NCBI RefSeq assembly: GCF_900176515.1
Contig: NZ_FWXV01000006.1
Span: forward strand, 1-64,000
Direction: 5' to 3'
DNA length: 64,000 nucleotides
Source: Kibdelosporangium aridum
GTDB taxonomy: Bacteria > Actinomycetota > Actinomycetes > Mycobacteriales > Pseudonocardiaceae
Shown here: positions 35,630-45,443 of the stretch, in pieces
How positions within the stretch are numbered: position 1 is the stretch's first letter
How the letters are laid out: each line of letters opens with the position of its first letter
The notes under the pieces: model-generated
What the model was told of the DNA's origin: nothing
Databases searched by the model: none
Seen by the model: the letters and a program-made list of their open reading frames with translations, nothing else
Made by a program: the position numbers and the translations under genes

Positions 35630-36886
35630 GTGACCTTCTGGGGTCCGGACTTCGAGGTTCTGGCCGCGGCCGATCCGGACATCGCCGACGTCCTCCTGCG
35701 CGAAGTCGACCGGCTGCGTGCCGGCCTGCAGCTGATCGCCAGCGAGAACCTGGCGAGCCCGGCTGTGCTCGCTGCCACGGGGTCCGCGTTGACCAACAAG
35801 TACGCCGAGGGATATCCGGGCCACCGCTATTACGGCGGCTGCGAACAGGTCGACCGGGCCGAGCAACTCGGTATCGATCGGGCGAAAGCTCTTTTCGGCG
35901 CCGAGCACGCCAACCTGCAGCCGTATTCCGGTGCCACCGCGAATCTGGCTGTGTACACCGCATTCTGTGAACCGGGCGACGTCGTTCTGGCTATGTCCCT
36001 TCCGCACGGCGGGCATCTGACCCACGGCTCGAAGGCGAATTTCTCCGGCCAGTGGTTCCAGCCGGTTTCCTACGGCGTGCGCAAGGACACTGAGCTCATC
36101 GACTACGACCAGGTCAGGGATCTGGCGCTGACGCACCGCCCCAAGATGATCATCGCGGGGGCGACCGCGTACCCTAGGCTCATCGATTTCGTCGCGTTCC
36201 GGGAGATCGCCGACGAGGTCGACGCGGTGCTCGTGGTCGACGCGGCGCATTTCATCGGTCTGGTCGCCGGCAAGGTGATTCCGTCCCCGGTGCCGTACGC
36301 GGATGTCGTCACATTCAGCACGCACAAAGTCCTTCGCGGCCCGCGCGGCGGCATGATCCTCTGCAAAGGGGAACACGCCGAAGCGATTGACAAGGCTGTG
36401 TCCCCGGCGATTCAGGGCGGCCCGCTGATGCATGTGGTCGCGGCCAAGGCGGTCGCGCTCAAAGAGGCTTCGACGCCTGCGTACCAGGCATACGCCACGC
36501 AGGTCGTCACGAACGCGGCTGCCTTGACCAAAGGCCTTGAGGCAGAAGGGATGCGGCCGGTCTCCGGCGGTACGGACACCCACCTCGCCCTGCTGGACCT
36601 GCAGCAGAAGGTCACTGGCGCGCAAGCCGAACAACGCTGTGCCCAAGCCAGGATCATGGTGAACAAGAAGGCGATTCCCTTTGACCCCAGCCCGCCCATG
36701 GTCGCGTCCGGCATCCGCGTCGGCACGTCTTGCGTCACAACGCAAGGGATGGTCGAGTCCGACATGGCCGAGATCGCTCGGCTGATCGGTCGCGCGGTGC
36801 GCGCCGACGACGACACCGAACTGCAGTCCATCGCCACGGATGTCGAGCGCCTGGTCGCCGACCGGCCGGCATACCCACGGAGCTGA
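35630..36886 (+). CDS. glyA: Serine hydroxymethyltransferase
   Basis: 418 residues from a GTG preceded by AAGGAG; a TTG six codons upstream lies before that site. It interconverts serine and glycine using PLP and tetrahydrofolate. LIASENLAS, YPGHRYYGGCEQVD, GGHLTHG and the PLP-lysine motif STHKVLRGPRGG are present. Some usually conserved positions differ: AHFIGLVAGK where most enzymes read H(I/V)AGLVAxG, and GTSCVTTQGM for GTPAxTTRGM. Activity is still likely. wecA follows after 2 bases. Confidence 0.92.
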   Translation: MTFWGPDFEVLAAADPDIADVLLREVDRLRAGLQLIASENLASPAVLAATGSALTNKYAEGYPGHRYYGGCEQVDRAEQLGIDRAKALFGAEHANLQPYSGATANLAVYTAFCEPGDVVLAMSLPHGGHLTHGSKANFSGQWFQPVSYGVRKDTELIDYDQVRDLALTHRPKMIIAGATAYPRLIDFVAFREIADEVDAVLVVDAAHFIGLVAGKVIPSPVPYADVVTFSTHKVLRGPRGGMILCKGEHAEAIDKAVSPAIQGGPLMHVVAAKAVALKEASTPAYQAYATQVVTNAAALTKGLEAEGMRPVSGGTDTHLALLDLQQKVTGAQAEQRCAQARIMVNKKAIPFDPSPPMVASGIRVGTSCVTTQGMVESDMAEIARLIGRAVRADDDTELQSIATDVERLVADRPAYPRS

Positions 36887-36888
36887 CC

Positions 36889-38040
36889 GTGCCGAGTCCC
36901 GCCATCGTCCAGGGCCTGCCGATCCGCGAATACCTGCTGGTCGGCCTGATCAGCCTGACCTTGACGTTCCTGCTGACCGGCCCGGTCAGGCTGCTGGCGT
37001 TCAAGATCGGCGCGGTCGCCGTGCCGCGCACGCGTGACGTGCACACCCAGCCGATCCCGCGGCTCGGCGGGCTGGCGATGTACCTCGGCATCTGCGGCGG
37101 CATGCTGCTGGCACACCAGCTTCCTTTGCTGCGCAGGGCATTCGACTATTCCCTCGATCCGATCGGGGTGCTCATCGGCGGCGGCGTGATCATGCTGATC
37201 GGCATGCTCGACGACCGCTTCGAACTCGACGCGCTGACGAAGTTCGCCGGGCAGACCATGTCCGCGGGCATCATCGTGCTGTTCGGCATCCAGTGGGTGC
37301 TGGTCTGGGTGCCGTGGGGCGGCAACGACACCGGCCCGAGCGGGTCGCTGGTCGTGCTGGACATGAACCAGGGCGGACTGCTCACGGTCCTGCTCGCGCT
37401 GGTGCTGATCAACGCGATGAACTTCATCGACGGCCTCGACGGCCTGGCCGCGGGCATCGGCGTGATCGCATCGTTGGCAACTTGTACGTTCTCGTTCCAC
37501 TTGCTGTCACAGACCGGCAATGACGTGGTCAACTACGCGCCAGCTCTGCTGTCGATCACGTTGGCGGGCGCGTGCCTCGGTTTCCTGCCGCACAACTTCC
37601 AGCCCGCCCGCCTGTTCATGGGCGACTCCGGGTCGATGCTGATCGGCCTCACGCTGGCCGCGGCCAGCACGTCCGCTGCGGGCAAGCGACTGCCCGCCGA
37701 GCAGGGCCCGTCGAACACGATCGCGGTGCTGTCCCCGCTGATCGTCGTGGCCGCGGTGCTGTTCGTGCCGCTGCTGGACCTGCTGATGGCGGTGGTCCGC
37801 CGGACCAGGCGCGGGCTCAGCCCGTTCCACGCCGACAAGATGCACCTGCACCACCGGCTGCTGGAGATCGGCCACTCGCAGCGCCGGGCCGTTCTGCTGA
37901 TCTACTTGTGGGCCGCCGTGCTGGCGTTCGGCGCGGTCTCACTGAGCCTGTTCGACGGGCTCGTCGTGGTCTGGGGGATGGCGATCGGCCTACTGGTCGC
38001 GTTGCTCGTTTCGGCGATACCTAGACTCAGGTCGCGATGA
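36889..38040 (+). CDS. wecA: Undecaprenyl-phosphate GlcNAc-1-phosphate transferase family protein
   Basis: 383 residues from a GTG with GGAG upstream; a longer frame overlaps glyA. A polytopic membrane enzyme of the MraY/WecA/TagO superfamily that primes cell-envelope glycan synthesis on a lipid carrier. It has about 11 membrane segments, RLGGLAMYLG, the Mg-binding GMLDDRFELD, NFIDGLDGLAAG and the cytoplasmic HADKMHLHHRLLEIGHSQRR motif. In mycobacteria the equivalent gene starts arabinogalactan synthesis. Its stop overlaps the atpI-like start. Confidence 0.92.
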   Translation: MPSPAIVQGLPIREYLLVGLISLTLTFLLTGPVRLLAFKIGAVAVPRTRDVHTQPIPRLGGLAMYLGICGGMLLAHQLPLLRRAFDYSLDPIGVLIGGGVIMLIGMLDDRFELDALTKFAGQTMSAGIIVLFGIQWVLVWVPWGGNDTGPSGSLVVLDMNQGGLLTVLLALVLINAMNFIDGLDGLAAGIGVIASLATCTFSFHLLSQTGNDVVNYAPALLSITLAGACLGFLPHNFQPARLFMGDSGSMLIGLTLAAASTSAAGKRLPAEQGPSNTIAVLSPLIVVAAVLFVPLLDLLMAVVRRTRRGLSPFHADKMHLHHRLLEIGHSQRRAVLLIYLWAAVLAFGAVSLSLFDGLVVVWGMAIGLLVALLVSAIPRLRSR

Positions 38041-38504
38041 GTGAGAACAGCGAGAGCTTCGAGGTCCCCAAGCAGCCCGAATCCCACCGGGAGATCGTGC
38101 AGACGCTGGCCGTGGCTATGTTCCGCGGCGCCATCTGGTGGACGGTCGGCACGGTGGCGATCGCTGTCGTGCTGGCCGGGGTGCTGGTCGGGTGGAACGG
38201 TGTCTTCGGTGCACTGGTCGGCGGCGCGGTCGGCATCCTGTCGTCACTGGCCACGCTTGTCCTGATGCGGCAGACCGCCGGGATCAAGCCGCACATGCTG
38301 CTGCTGGCCGTGCTCGGTGGGTTCATCGTCAAGATGCTGATCTTGCTGGTCGCCATGACGCTGCTCGGCGGGATCGAGGCGCTGCACCGCAACTCGCTGG
38401 CGTTCACCCTGCTCGCGACCATCGTGGTGACCGCTACGGCCGAGGTGTTCGCCTTCCAGCGAACCAAGGTCCCTACAATCATCCCGGCGAGCAAAGAGGG
38501 CTAA
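38037..38504 (+). CDS. atpI: AtpI-like membrane protein of the ATP synthase operon
   Basis: 155 residues with four hydrophobic segments and short polar ends, the size and topology of ATP synthase protein I, which assists c-ring assembly. Sequence conservation in this family is low, so the call rests on topology and position before atpB. The ATG overlaps the wecA stop. A TAGACT hexamer 9 bases upstream could give a separate, nearly leaderless transcript. Confidence 0.75.
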   Translation: MSENSESFEVPKQPESHREIVQTLAVAMFRGAIWWTVGTVAIAVVLAGVLVGWNGVFGALVGGAVGILSSLATLVLMRQTAGIKPHMLLLAVLGGFIVKMLILLVAMTLLGGIEALHRNSLAFTLLATIVVTATAEVFAFQRTKVPTIIPASKEG

Positions 38505-38695
38505 GTAGTACGCCCGTCCGGTTGGGTCTCAGCCGGTTGATAGTGTTCGCCCGAAGGGGCAGTGACGCCCGGTAGTGCGCCGGGCAGCCCCGCTTTCGAG
38601 TGCTTGCAGTACGTCAGGTACGTTACGTCCTGATCGTGACGATTCCCCCGGTGGTGTGACACACGGCCGGCCGGGAGAACCGGAAGGAGCCCCCG
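38505..38695 (+). promoter_or_regulatory. atpI-atpB intergenic region
   Basis: 191 bases without an ORF. It holds a 6-bp stem-loop (GCCCGG/CCGGGC, 38567-38585) and three TACGT pentamers within 19 bases (38610-38628). The atpB ribosome binding site AAGGAG lies at its right end. It may carry an internal promoter or operator for the structural atp genes. Confidence 0.35.
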
Positions 38696-39478
38696 TTGGG
38701 CATGCCGTGGCTGGCGCAGGAGGCAAAGTTCGAGCCGCCTGGCGTCGGAGATTTCTTCCTGCCGCCGATCTTCGGCAGCGTCACCAAGCCGATGGTGCTT
38801 GTCGTGCTGTCGGTCATCATCATCGCCGCGTTCTTCCTGCTCGCGTCACGCAACATGAAGATCGTGCCGAGCAAGTTCCAGTTCGCGGCGGAAAGCATCT
38901 ACGACTTCAGCCGCAACGGCATCACGCGCGAGCAGATCGGTGCCAAGGACTTCCGGCCGTACGTGCCGCTGATCCTGACGCTGTTCACGTTCACGCTGGT
39001 GAACAACATCTTCGGCATCATCCCGATCATTCAGTTCCCGACGTTCTCGCACATCGGCTTCCCGCTGGCACTGTCGGTCCTGGTGGTCTATCCGGTCTAC
39101 CACATCTCGGGTATCCGCAGGCACGGCCTCGGTGGGTACCTCAAGAACCAGCTCTTCCCTCCGGGCATTCCGAAGCCGATCTACCTGCTGCTGACGCCGA
39201 TCGAGATCTTCACCAAGTTCTTCATGAACCCGATCACCCTGGCGATCCGGGTGTTCGCGGCGATGTTCGCCGGGCACCTGATCCTGCTGGTGTTCACCAT
39301 GGGTGGCGAGTTCTTGTTGCTCGAGGCGAGCGCATGGCTGAAGCCCGCGTCCATCATCGCCTGGGCGTTCGCCATCGCGATGACGTTCCTCGAGGCGTTC
39401 GTCCAGGTCATCCAGGCGTACATCTTCGCGTTGTTGTCCGCTGGATACATCGGAGCCGCACTGGCCGCAGACCACTGA
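38696..39478 (+). CDS. atpB: ATP synthase subunit a
   Basis: 260 residues. The TTG start is 6 bases after AAGGAG; an ATG two codons later is possible. The Fo stator subunit forms the proton half-channels: several membrane helices, with the essential Arg in AIRVFAAMFAGH and polar residues in the last helix (EAFVQVIQAYIFALLSAGYIG split over the C-terminus). Confidence 0.95.
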   Translation: MGMPWLAQEAKFEPPGVGDFFLPPIFGSVTKPMVLVVLSVIIIAAFFLLASRNMKIVPSKFQFAAESIYDFSRNGITREQIGAKDFRPYVPLILTLFTFTLVNNIFGIIPIIQFPTFSHIGFPLALSVLVVYPVYHISGIRRHGLGGYLKNQLFPPGIPKPIYLLLTPIEIFTKFFMNPITLAIRVFAAMFAGHLILLVFTMGGEFLLLEASAWLKPASIIAWAFAIAMTFLEAFVQVIQAYIFALLSAGYIGAALAADH

Positions 39479-39551
39479 CCGGCTGTTCCGGTCCAGTGAC
39501 AAGTTCCCGGATCCGCGCCATCGCGGACCGAACTCGAAAGGGAAAATCGAA

Positions 39552-39806
39552 GTGAGCAACGCCATCATGCTTGCGCAGGAAGCCACGACCAACATCAACC
39601 CCGGTCTGGCGATGATCGGTTACGGCCTCGGTGCCATCGGCCCGGGTATCGGTGTGGGTGTCATCTTCGCCGCCGTCATCAACGGCACCGCCCGTCAGCC
39701 GGAGGCCGAGGGCAAGCTGCGTGGTCTGGCCTTCCAGACGTTCATCCTGACTGAGGTGCTCGCCCTGATCGGTCTGGTTCTGTACTTCATCGCGTCGACC
39801 GCCTGA
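39552..39806 (+). CDS. atpE: ATP synthase subunit c
   Basis: 84 residues, GTG start (an ATG five codons later is an alternative). Two-helix hairpin proteolipid of the Fo rotor, with Gly-rich GLGAIGPGIGVGV in helix 1, the polar loop ARQPEAEGK, and the proton-carrying Glu68 in ILTEVLALIGLV. Confidence 0.96.
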   Translation: MSNAIMLAQEATTNINPGLAMIGYGLGAIGPGIGVGVIFAAVINGTARQPEAEGKLRGLAFQTFILTEVLALIGLVLYFIASTA

Positions 39807-39837
39807 TTCATCTCGACGTCAGATCTAGGGAGTTGTC

Positions 39838-40389
39838 GTGCTGAAACAGTTGACGGTGCTTGCGGCTGAGGGTGAACCGAGCCCGGTCCTGCCGCACACG
39901 TCCGAGATCATCCTCGGACTGGTGGCGTTCCTGTTGCTGCTTGGCATCCTCTGGAAGTTCGCCGTCCCCCGGTTCGAGAAGCTCTACACCGAGCGGACCG
40001 AGAAGATCGAGGGCGGCATCCAGAAGGCCGAGCAGATGCAGGCTCAGGCCGAGGAGAACCTGCAGAAGTACAAGGACCTGCTCGCCGACGCCAACGCAGC
40101 GGCCGCGCGGATTCGTGACGACGCCCGGATCGAGGCCGAGCAGATCCGCGAGGAACTGCGGGTTCAGGCCCAGGAAGAAGCGGCACGGATCGTGGCGCAG
40201 GGCCGCAACCAGCTCGAGGCCCAGCGGGCCCAGATCGTCGCCGAACTGCGTGCCGACCTCGGCCGCACCGCCGTCGAGCTGGCCAGCAAGATCGTCGGTG
40301 AGTCCCTTGAGGACGAAGCCCGCCGTCGCGGCACCGTCGACCGGTTCCTCGAGGAGCTTGACTCCGTGTCGGCACCCGCGAAGAGGTAG
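39838..40389 (+). CDS. atpF: ATP synthase subunit b
   Basis: 183 residues, GTG start after GGGAG. One membrane helix (about 23-43, IILGLVAFLLLLGILWKF) followed by a long charged coiled coil rich in Ala, Glu, Gln and Arg, the peripheral stalk. It ends 12 bases before atpH. Confidence 0.94.
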   Translation: MLKQLTVLAAEGEPSPVLPHTSEIILGLVAFLLLLGILWKFAVPRFEKLYTERTEKIEGGIQKAEQMQAQAEENLQKYKDLLADANAAAARIRDDARIEAEQIREELRVQAQEEAARIVAQGRNQLEAQRAQIVAELRADLGRTAVELASKIVGESLEDEARRRGTVDRFLEELDSVSAPAKR

Positions 40390-40401
40390 GGGACGGCCAA
40401 G

Positions 40402-41211
40402 ATGACGCTGCTGCACGCCGCGAGCCGGGAAGCGCTCGCGGCCGCCGAGCTGAAGCTGCTCGACGTCGACGATTTCGCCACGGTCGGCGACGAGCTGTTC
40501 GCCGTGGTCGGCCTGCTCACCCGGGAACCCGGGCTGCGCAGGGCGCTGGCGGACTCGTCGGCCGAGACAGAGCGGCGGACCGCGCTGGTCCGCCAACTGT
40601 TCTCCAGCAAGCTCTCCACGGCGACGGTCGACTTGCTCGACTCCGTGATCTCCTCGCGCTGGTCCAACCCGCGTGAGCTGGTCGACGGCATCGAGTCGCT
40701 CGCCCGCACCGCGCTGCTGGTCGGCGCCGAGCGCGCGGGCAAGCTCGACACGGTCGAGGACGAACTGTTCCGGCTCGGCCGGATCGTCGCGGGCGACGGT
40801 GAGCTCGAGCGGCTGCTGTCCGACCCGGCCGCGCCGGTGGCGGGCAAGCTCGAGCTGGTCCGGTCGCTGATCGCGGCGAAGGTCGACCCGGTCACCGACA
40901 AGCTGACCGAGGCGTTGGTGGCCTATCCGCGTGGCCGCAGGGCTGTCGAAGGCCTTGAAGAGCTGGCCGACCTGGCCGCCAAGCGCCGGGAGCGTTCGGT
41001 CGCGCACGTCACCTCGGTGGTGCCGCTGACCGAAGCGCAGCAGGACCGGCTGGCGGCGACTCTGCAGCGCATCTACTCGCGGCCGATCGCGCTGCACATC
41101 GAGGTGGACTCCGACCTGCTCGGTGGGCTGGTCATCCGCGTCGGTGACGAAGTGATCGACGGCAGCGCAGCGGGTCGCCTTGACGACCTGCGACGCCGGC
41201 TGGCCGGCTGA
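40402..41211 (+). CDS. atpH: ATP synthase subunit delta
   Basis: 269 residues, about 90 longer than the E. coli protein, as usual in actinobacteria but without the b-delta fusion of mycobacteria. It links the peripheral stalk to F1. The C-terminal region has the family pattern DLLGGLVIRVGDEVIDGS. ATG preceded by a weak ribosome binding site. Confidence 0.93.
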   Translation: MTLLHAASREALAAAELKLLDVDDFATVGDELFAVVGLLTREPGLRRALADSSAETERRTALVRQLFSSKLSTATVDLLDSVISSRWSNPRELVDGIESLARTALLVGAERAGKLDTVEDELFRLGRIVAGDGELERLLSDPAAPVAGKLELVRSLIAAKVDPVTDKLTEALVAYPRGRRAVEGLEELADLAAKRRERSVAHVTSVVPLTEAQQDRLAATLQRIYSRPIALHIEVDSDLLGGLVIRVGDEVIDGSAAGRLDDLRRRLAG

Positions 41212-41266
41212 GCTGAAACCTGCTGGCACCCAAGCATTGAAGTAACGAAAGCGAGAGCGGGAAGAC

Positions 41267-42907
<1,641 letters not shown>

Positions 42908-42919
42908 TCGGGTAGCCAC

Positions 42920-43858
42920 ATGGCCGCACAGCTTCGCGAACTACGCCAACGGATCCGCTCCACCCAGGGCCTTGCCAAGATCTTCAAGGCCCAGGAGGTC
43001 ATCGCGACCACGCGGATCAGCCGGGCGCAGGCACGAGTGGAGGCCTCCCGGCCGTACGCGCAGGAGATCACGAACGTGCTCTCCGCGCTGGCCGGGGCGG
43101 CGTCCAACTTGGATCACCCGTTGCTGACCGAGCGCGAGAACCCCAAGCGGGCGGGCGTGCTCATCGTGACGAGTGACCGTGGCCTGTGCGGCGGCTACAA
43201 CGCCAACGTGCTGCGCGCCGCGGAGGAGCTCGTCTCGTTGCTCCGCTCCCAGGGCAAGCAGCCGGTGCTGTACCTGATCGGCCGCAAGGCCGTCTCGTTC
43301 TACACGTTCCGCAACCGCGAGTTCGTCGAGTCGTGGACCGGGTTCTCCGAGACGCCGCGGTACGAGAACGCGCAGACCGCAGGTGAACTGCTGGTCAAGG
43401 CCTTCATGTCGGGAGTCGACGACGAGGGTGACGGCCCGGGCGCTGACGGCGTGCTCGGTGTGGACGAGCTGCACATCGTCTACACGGAGTTCCGCTCGAT
43501 GCTCTCCCAGGTGCCGATCGTCAAGCGGATGGCTCCGCTCGAGGTCGAGTTCTCCGAGGAGAAGCCGGAGACCATCCCGCCGAGCTACGAGTTCGAGCCG
43601 GGCGCGGACCAGCTGCTCGCAGCGCTGCTGCCGAAGTACATCAACACCAGGATCTTCTCCGCACTGCTCGACTCGGCGGCGTCGGAGTCCGCGGCTCGTC
43701 GCACCGCGATGAAGTCCGCGACGGACAACGCGAAGGATCTCGTGCTCACTCTCTCGCGTGAGGCGAACCAGGCGCGCCAGGCCCAGATCACCCAGGAGAT
43801 CAGCGAGATCGTCGGTGGCGCCAACGCGCTCGCCGCTGCCGCAGGAAGTGATGACTAA
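42920..43858 (+). CDS. atpG: ATP synthase subunit gamma
   Basis: 312 residues. Central rotor shaft: N-terminal helix beginning MAAQLRELRQRIRSTQGLAKI, the Rossmann-like middle (TSDRGLCGGYNANVL), an insertion around 165-185 (DDEGDGPGADG) and the C-terminal helix with RQAQITQEISEIVGGANA. atpD follows after 3 bases. Confidence 0.97.
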   Translation: MAAQLRELRQRIRSTQGLAKIFKAQEVIATTRISRAQARVEASRPYAQEITNVLSALAGAASNLDHPLLTERENPKRAGVLIVTSDRGLCGGYNANVLRAAEELVSLLRSQGKQPVLYLIGRKAVSFYTFRNREFVESWTGFSETPRYENAQTAGELLVKAFMSGVDDEGDGPGADGVLGVDELHIVYTEFRSMLSQVPIVKRMAPLEVEFSEEKPETIPPSYEFEPGADQLLAALLPKYINTRIFSALLDSAASESAARRTAMKSATDNAKDLVLTLSREANQARQAQITQEISEIVGGANALAAAAGSDD

Positions 43859-43861
43859 GCG

Positions 43862-45289
43862 ATGACTGCCACTCAAGAAGCAACTGCCACCGGTCGTATC
43901 GTCCGCGTGACCGGCCCGGTCGTCGACGTCGAGTTCCCTCGCGACGCGGTGCCCGAGCTGTTCAACGCCCTCAAGGTCGACATCGAGTTCGAGCAGCTGA
44001 AGAAGACCGTGACCCTGGAGGTCGCCGCGCACCTGGGTGACAACCTGGTCCGTTGCATCTCGATGCAGCCGCAGGACGGCCTGGTGCGTGGTACCCCGGT
44101 GCGCGACACCGGCCAGGCCATCGCCGTGCCGGTCGGCGACATCGTCAAGGGCCACGTGTTCAACGCCCTGGGCGACTGCCTGGACGACCCGGGCTACGCC
44201 AAGGACGCCGAACGCTGGACCATCCACCGCAAGCCGCCGGCCTTCGACCAGCTCGAGGGCCGCACGGACGTGCTGGAGACCGGCCTGAAGGTGATCGACC
44301 TGCTCACCCCGTACGTGCAGGGTGGCAAGATCGGCCTGTTCGGTGGTGCCGGTGTGGGCAAGACGGTGCTGATCAAGGAAATGATCACCCGTGTTGCCAA
44401 GAACTTCGGTGGTACCTCGGTGTTCGCCGGTGTCGGTGAGCGCACCCGTGAAGGCAACGACCTGATCCTCGAGCTGAGCGAGGACGGCACCATCAACGAC
44501 ACGGCGCTCGTGTTCGGTCAGATGGACGAGCCGCCCGGCACGCGTATGCGCGTGGCGCTGTCGGCACTGACCATGGCGGAGTACTTCCGCGATGTGCAGA
44601 ACCAGGACGTGCTGCTGTTCATCGACAACATCTTCCGGTTCACCCAGGCCGGTTCCGAGGTGTCGACCCTGCTGGGTCGGATGCCGTCGGCCGTGGGTTA
44701 CCAGCCGACGCTGGCCGACGAGATGGGTGAGCTGCAGGAGCGCATCACCTCGACCCGTGGTCGTTCGATCACCTCGATGCAGGCGATCTACGTGCCCGCC
44801 GACGACTACACCGACCCGGCGCCGGCAACCACGTTCGCCCACCTGGACGCCACGACGGAGCTGTCGCGTTCGGTGTTCCAGAAGGGCATCTTCCCGGCCG
44901 TGGACCCGTTGGCGTCGTCGTCGACGATCCTCGACCCGAACATCGTGGGCGACGAGCACTACCGCGTGGCCCAGGAAGTGAAGCGAATCCTGCAGAAGTA
45001 CCGCGAACTGCAGGACATCATCGCCATCCTCGGCATGGACGAACTGTCCGAAGAGGACAAGCTGACGGTGAACCGGGCCCGGCGCATCGAGCGCTTCCTG
45101 TCGCAGAACATGCTGGTCGCCGAGGTGTTCACCGGTCAGCCCGGTTCGACCGTGCCGATCAAGGAGACCGTCGAGGCGTTCGACAAGATCGCCAAGGGCG
45201 ACTTCGACCACGTTCCGGAGCAGGCCTTCCTCGGTATCGGTGGCCTCGAGGACCTGGAGAAGCGCACCAAGGAGCTGACCGGCAAGTAA
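43862..45289 (+). CDS. atpD: ATP synthase subunit beta
   Basis: 475 residues. Catalytic F1 subunit with Walker A GGAGVGKTVLI, the GERTREGNDL motif containing the catalytic glutamate, Walker B VLLFIDNIFRF, and DELSEED in the C-terminal domain. No atpC follows: a strong terminator hairpin begins 15 bases after the stop, and the epsilon gene lies 15.8 kb away. Confidence 0.98.
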   Translation: MTATQEATATGRIVRVTGPVVDVEFPRDAVPELFNALKVDIEFEQLKKTVTLEVAAHLGDNLVRCISMQPQDGLVRGTPVRDTGQAIAVPVGDIVKGHVFNALGDCLDDPGYAKDAERWTIHRKPPAFDQLEGRTDVLETGLKVIDLLTPYVQGGKIGLFGGAGVGKTVLIKEMITRVAKNFGGTSVFAGVGERTREGNDLILELSEDGTINDTALVFGQMDEPPGTRMRVALSALTMAEYFRDVQNQDVLLFIDNIFRFTQAGSEVSTLLGRMPSAVGYQPTLADEMGELQERITSTRGRSITSMQAIYVPADDYTDPAPATTFAHLDATTELSRSVFQKGIFPAVDPLASSSTILDPNIVGDEHYRVAQEVKRILQKYRELQDIIAILGMDELSEEDKLTVNRARRIERFLSQNMLVAEVFTGQPGSTVPIKETVEAFDKIAKGDFDHVPEQAFLGIGGLEDLEKRTKELTGK

Positions 45290-45304
45290 GCCAGTCATCG
45301 AAAT

Positions 45305-45348
45305 ACGCCACAAGGGCCGCCCTTTTTCCTGGGCGGCCCTTGTGGCGT
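45305..45348 (+). terminator. Strong terminator after atpD
   Basis: A perfect 18-bp stem with an 8-base T-rich loop (TTTTTCCT) starts 15 bases after the atpD stop. It ends the F1Fo operon before the accessory insert. Confidence 0.85.
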
Positions 45349-45443
45349 CTTCGACGGGCATTCGGCTTACTACTTTTGGCTGTTATGGCTAGTCCACCCC
45401 GCGACAAGAATGCCTGTGAACGCGTTCTCTCAGGAGGGGTGAA

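Noticed and set aside
35630..36886. glyA as a pseudogene because of substitutions in conserved motifs
   Set aside because: The frame is intact, the PLP lysine and substrate arginine are kept, and it is in its usual operon position.
42941..45361. 806-codon minus-strand frame opposite atpG and atpD
   Set aside because: Antisense to two highly conserved genes, no ribosome binding site and no homology.
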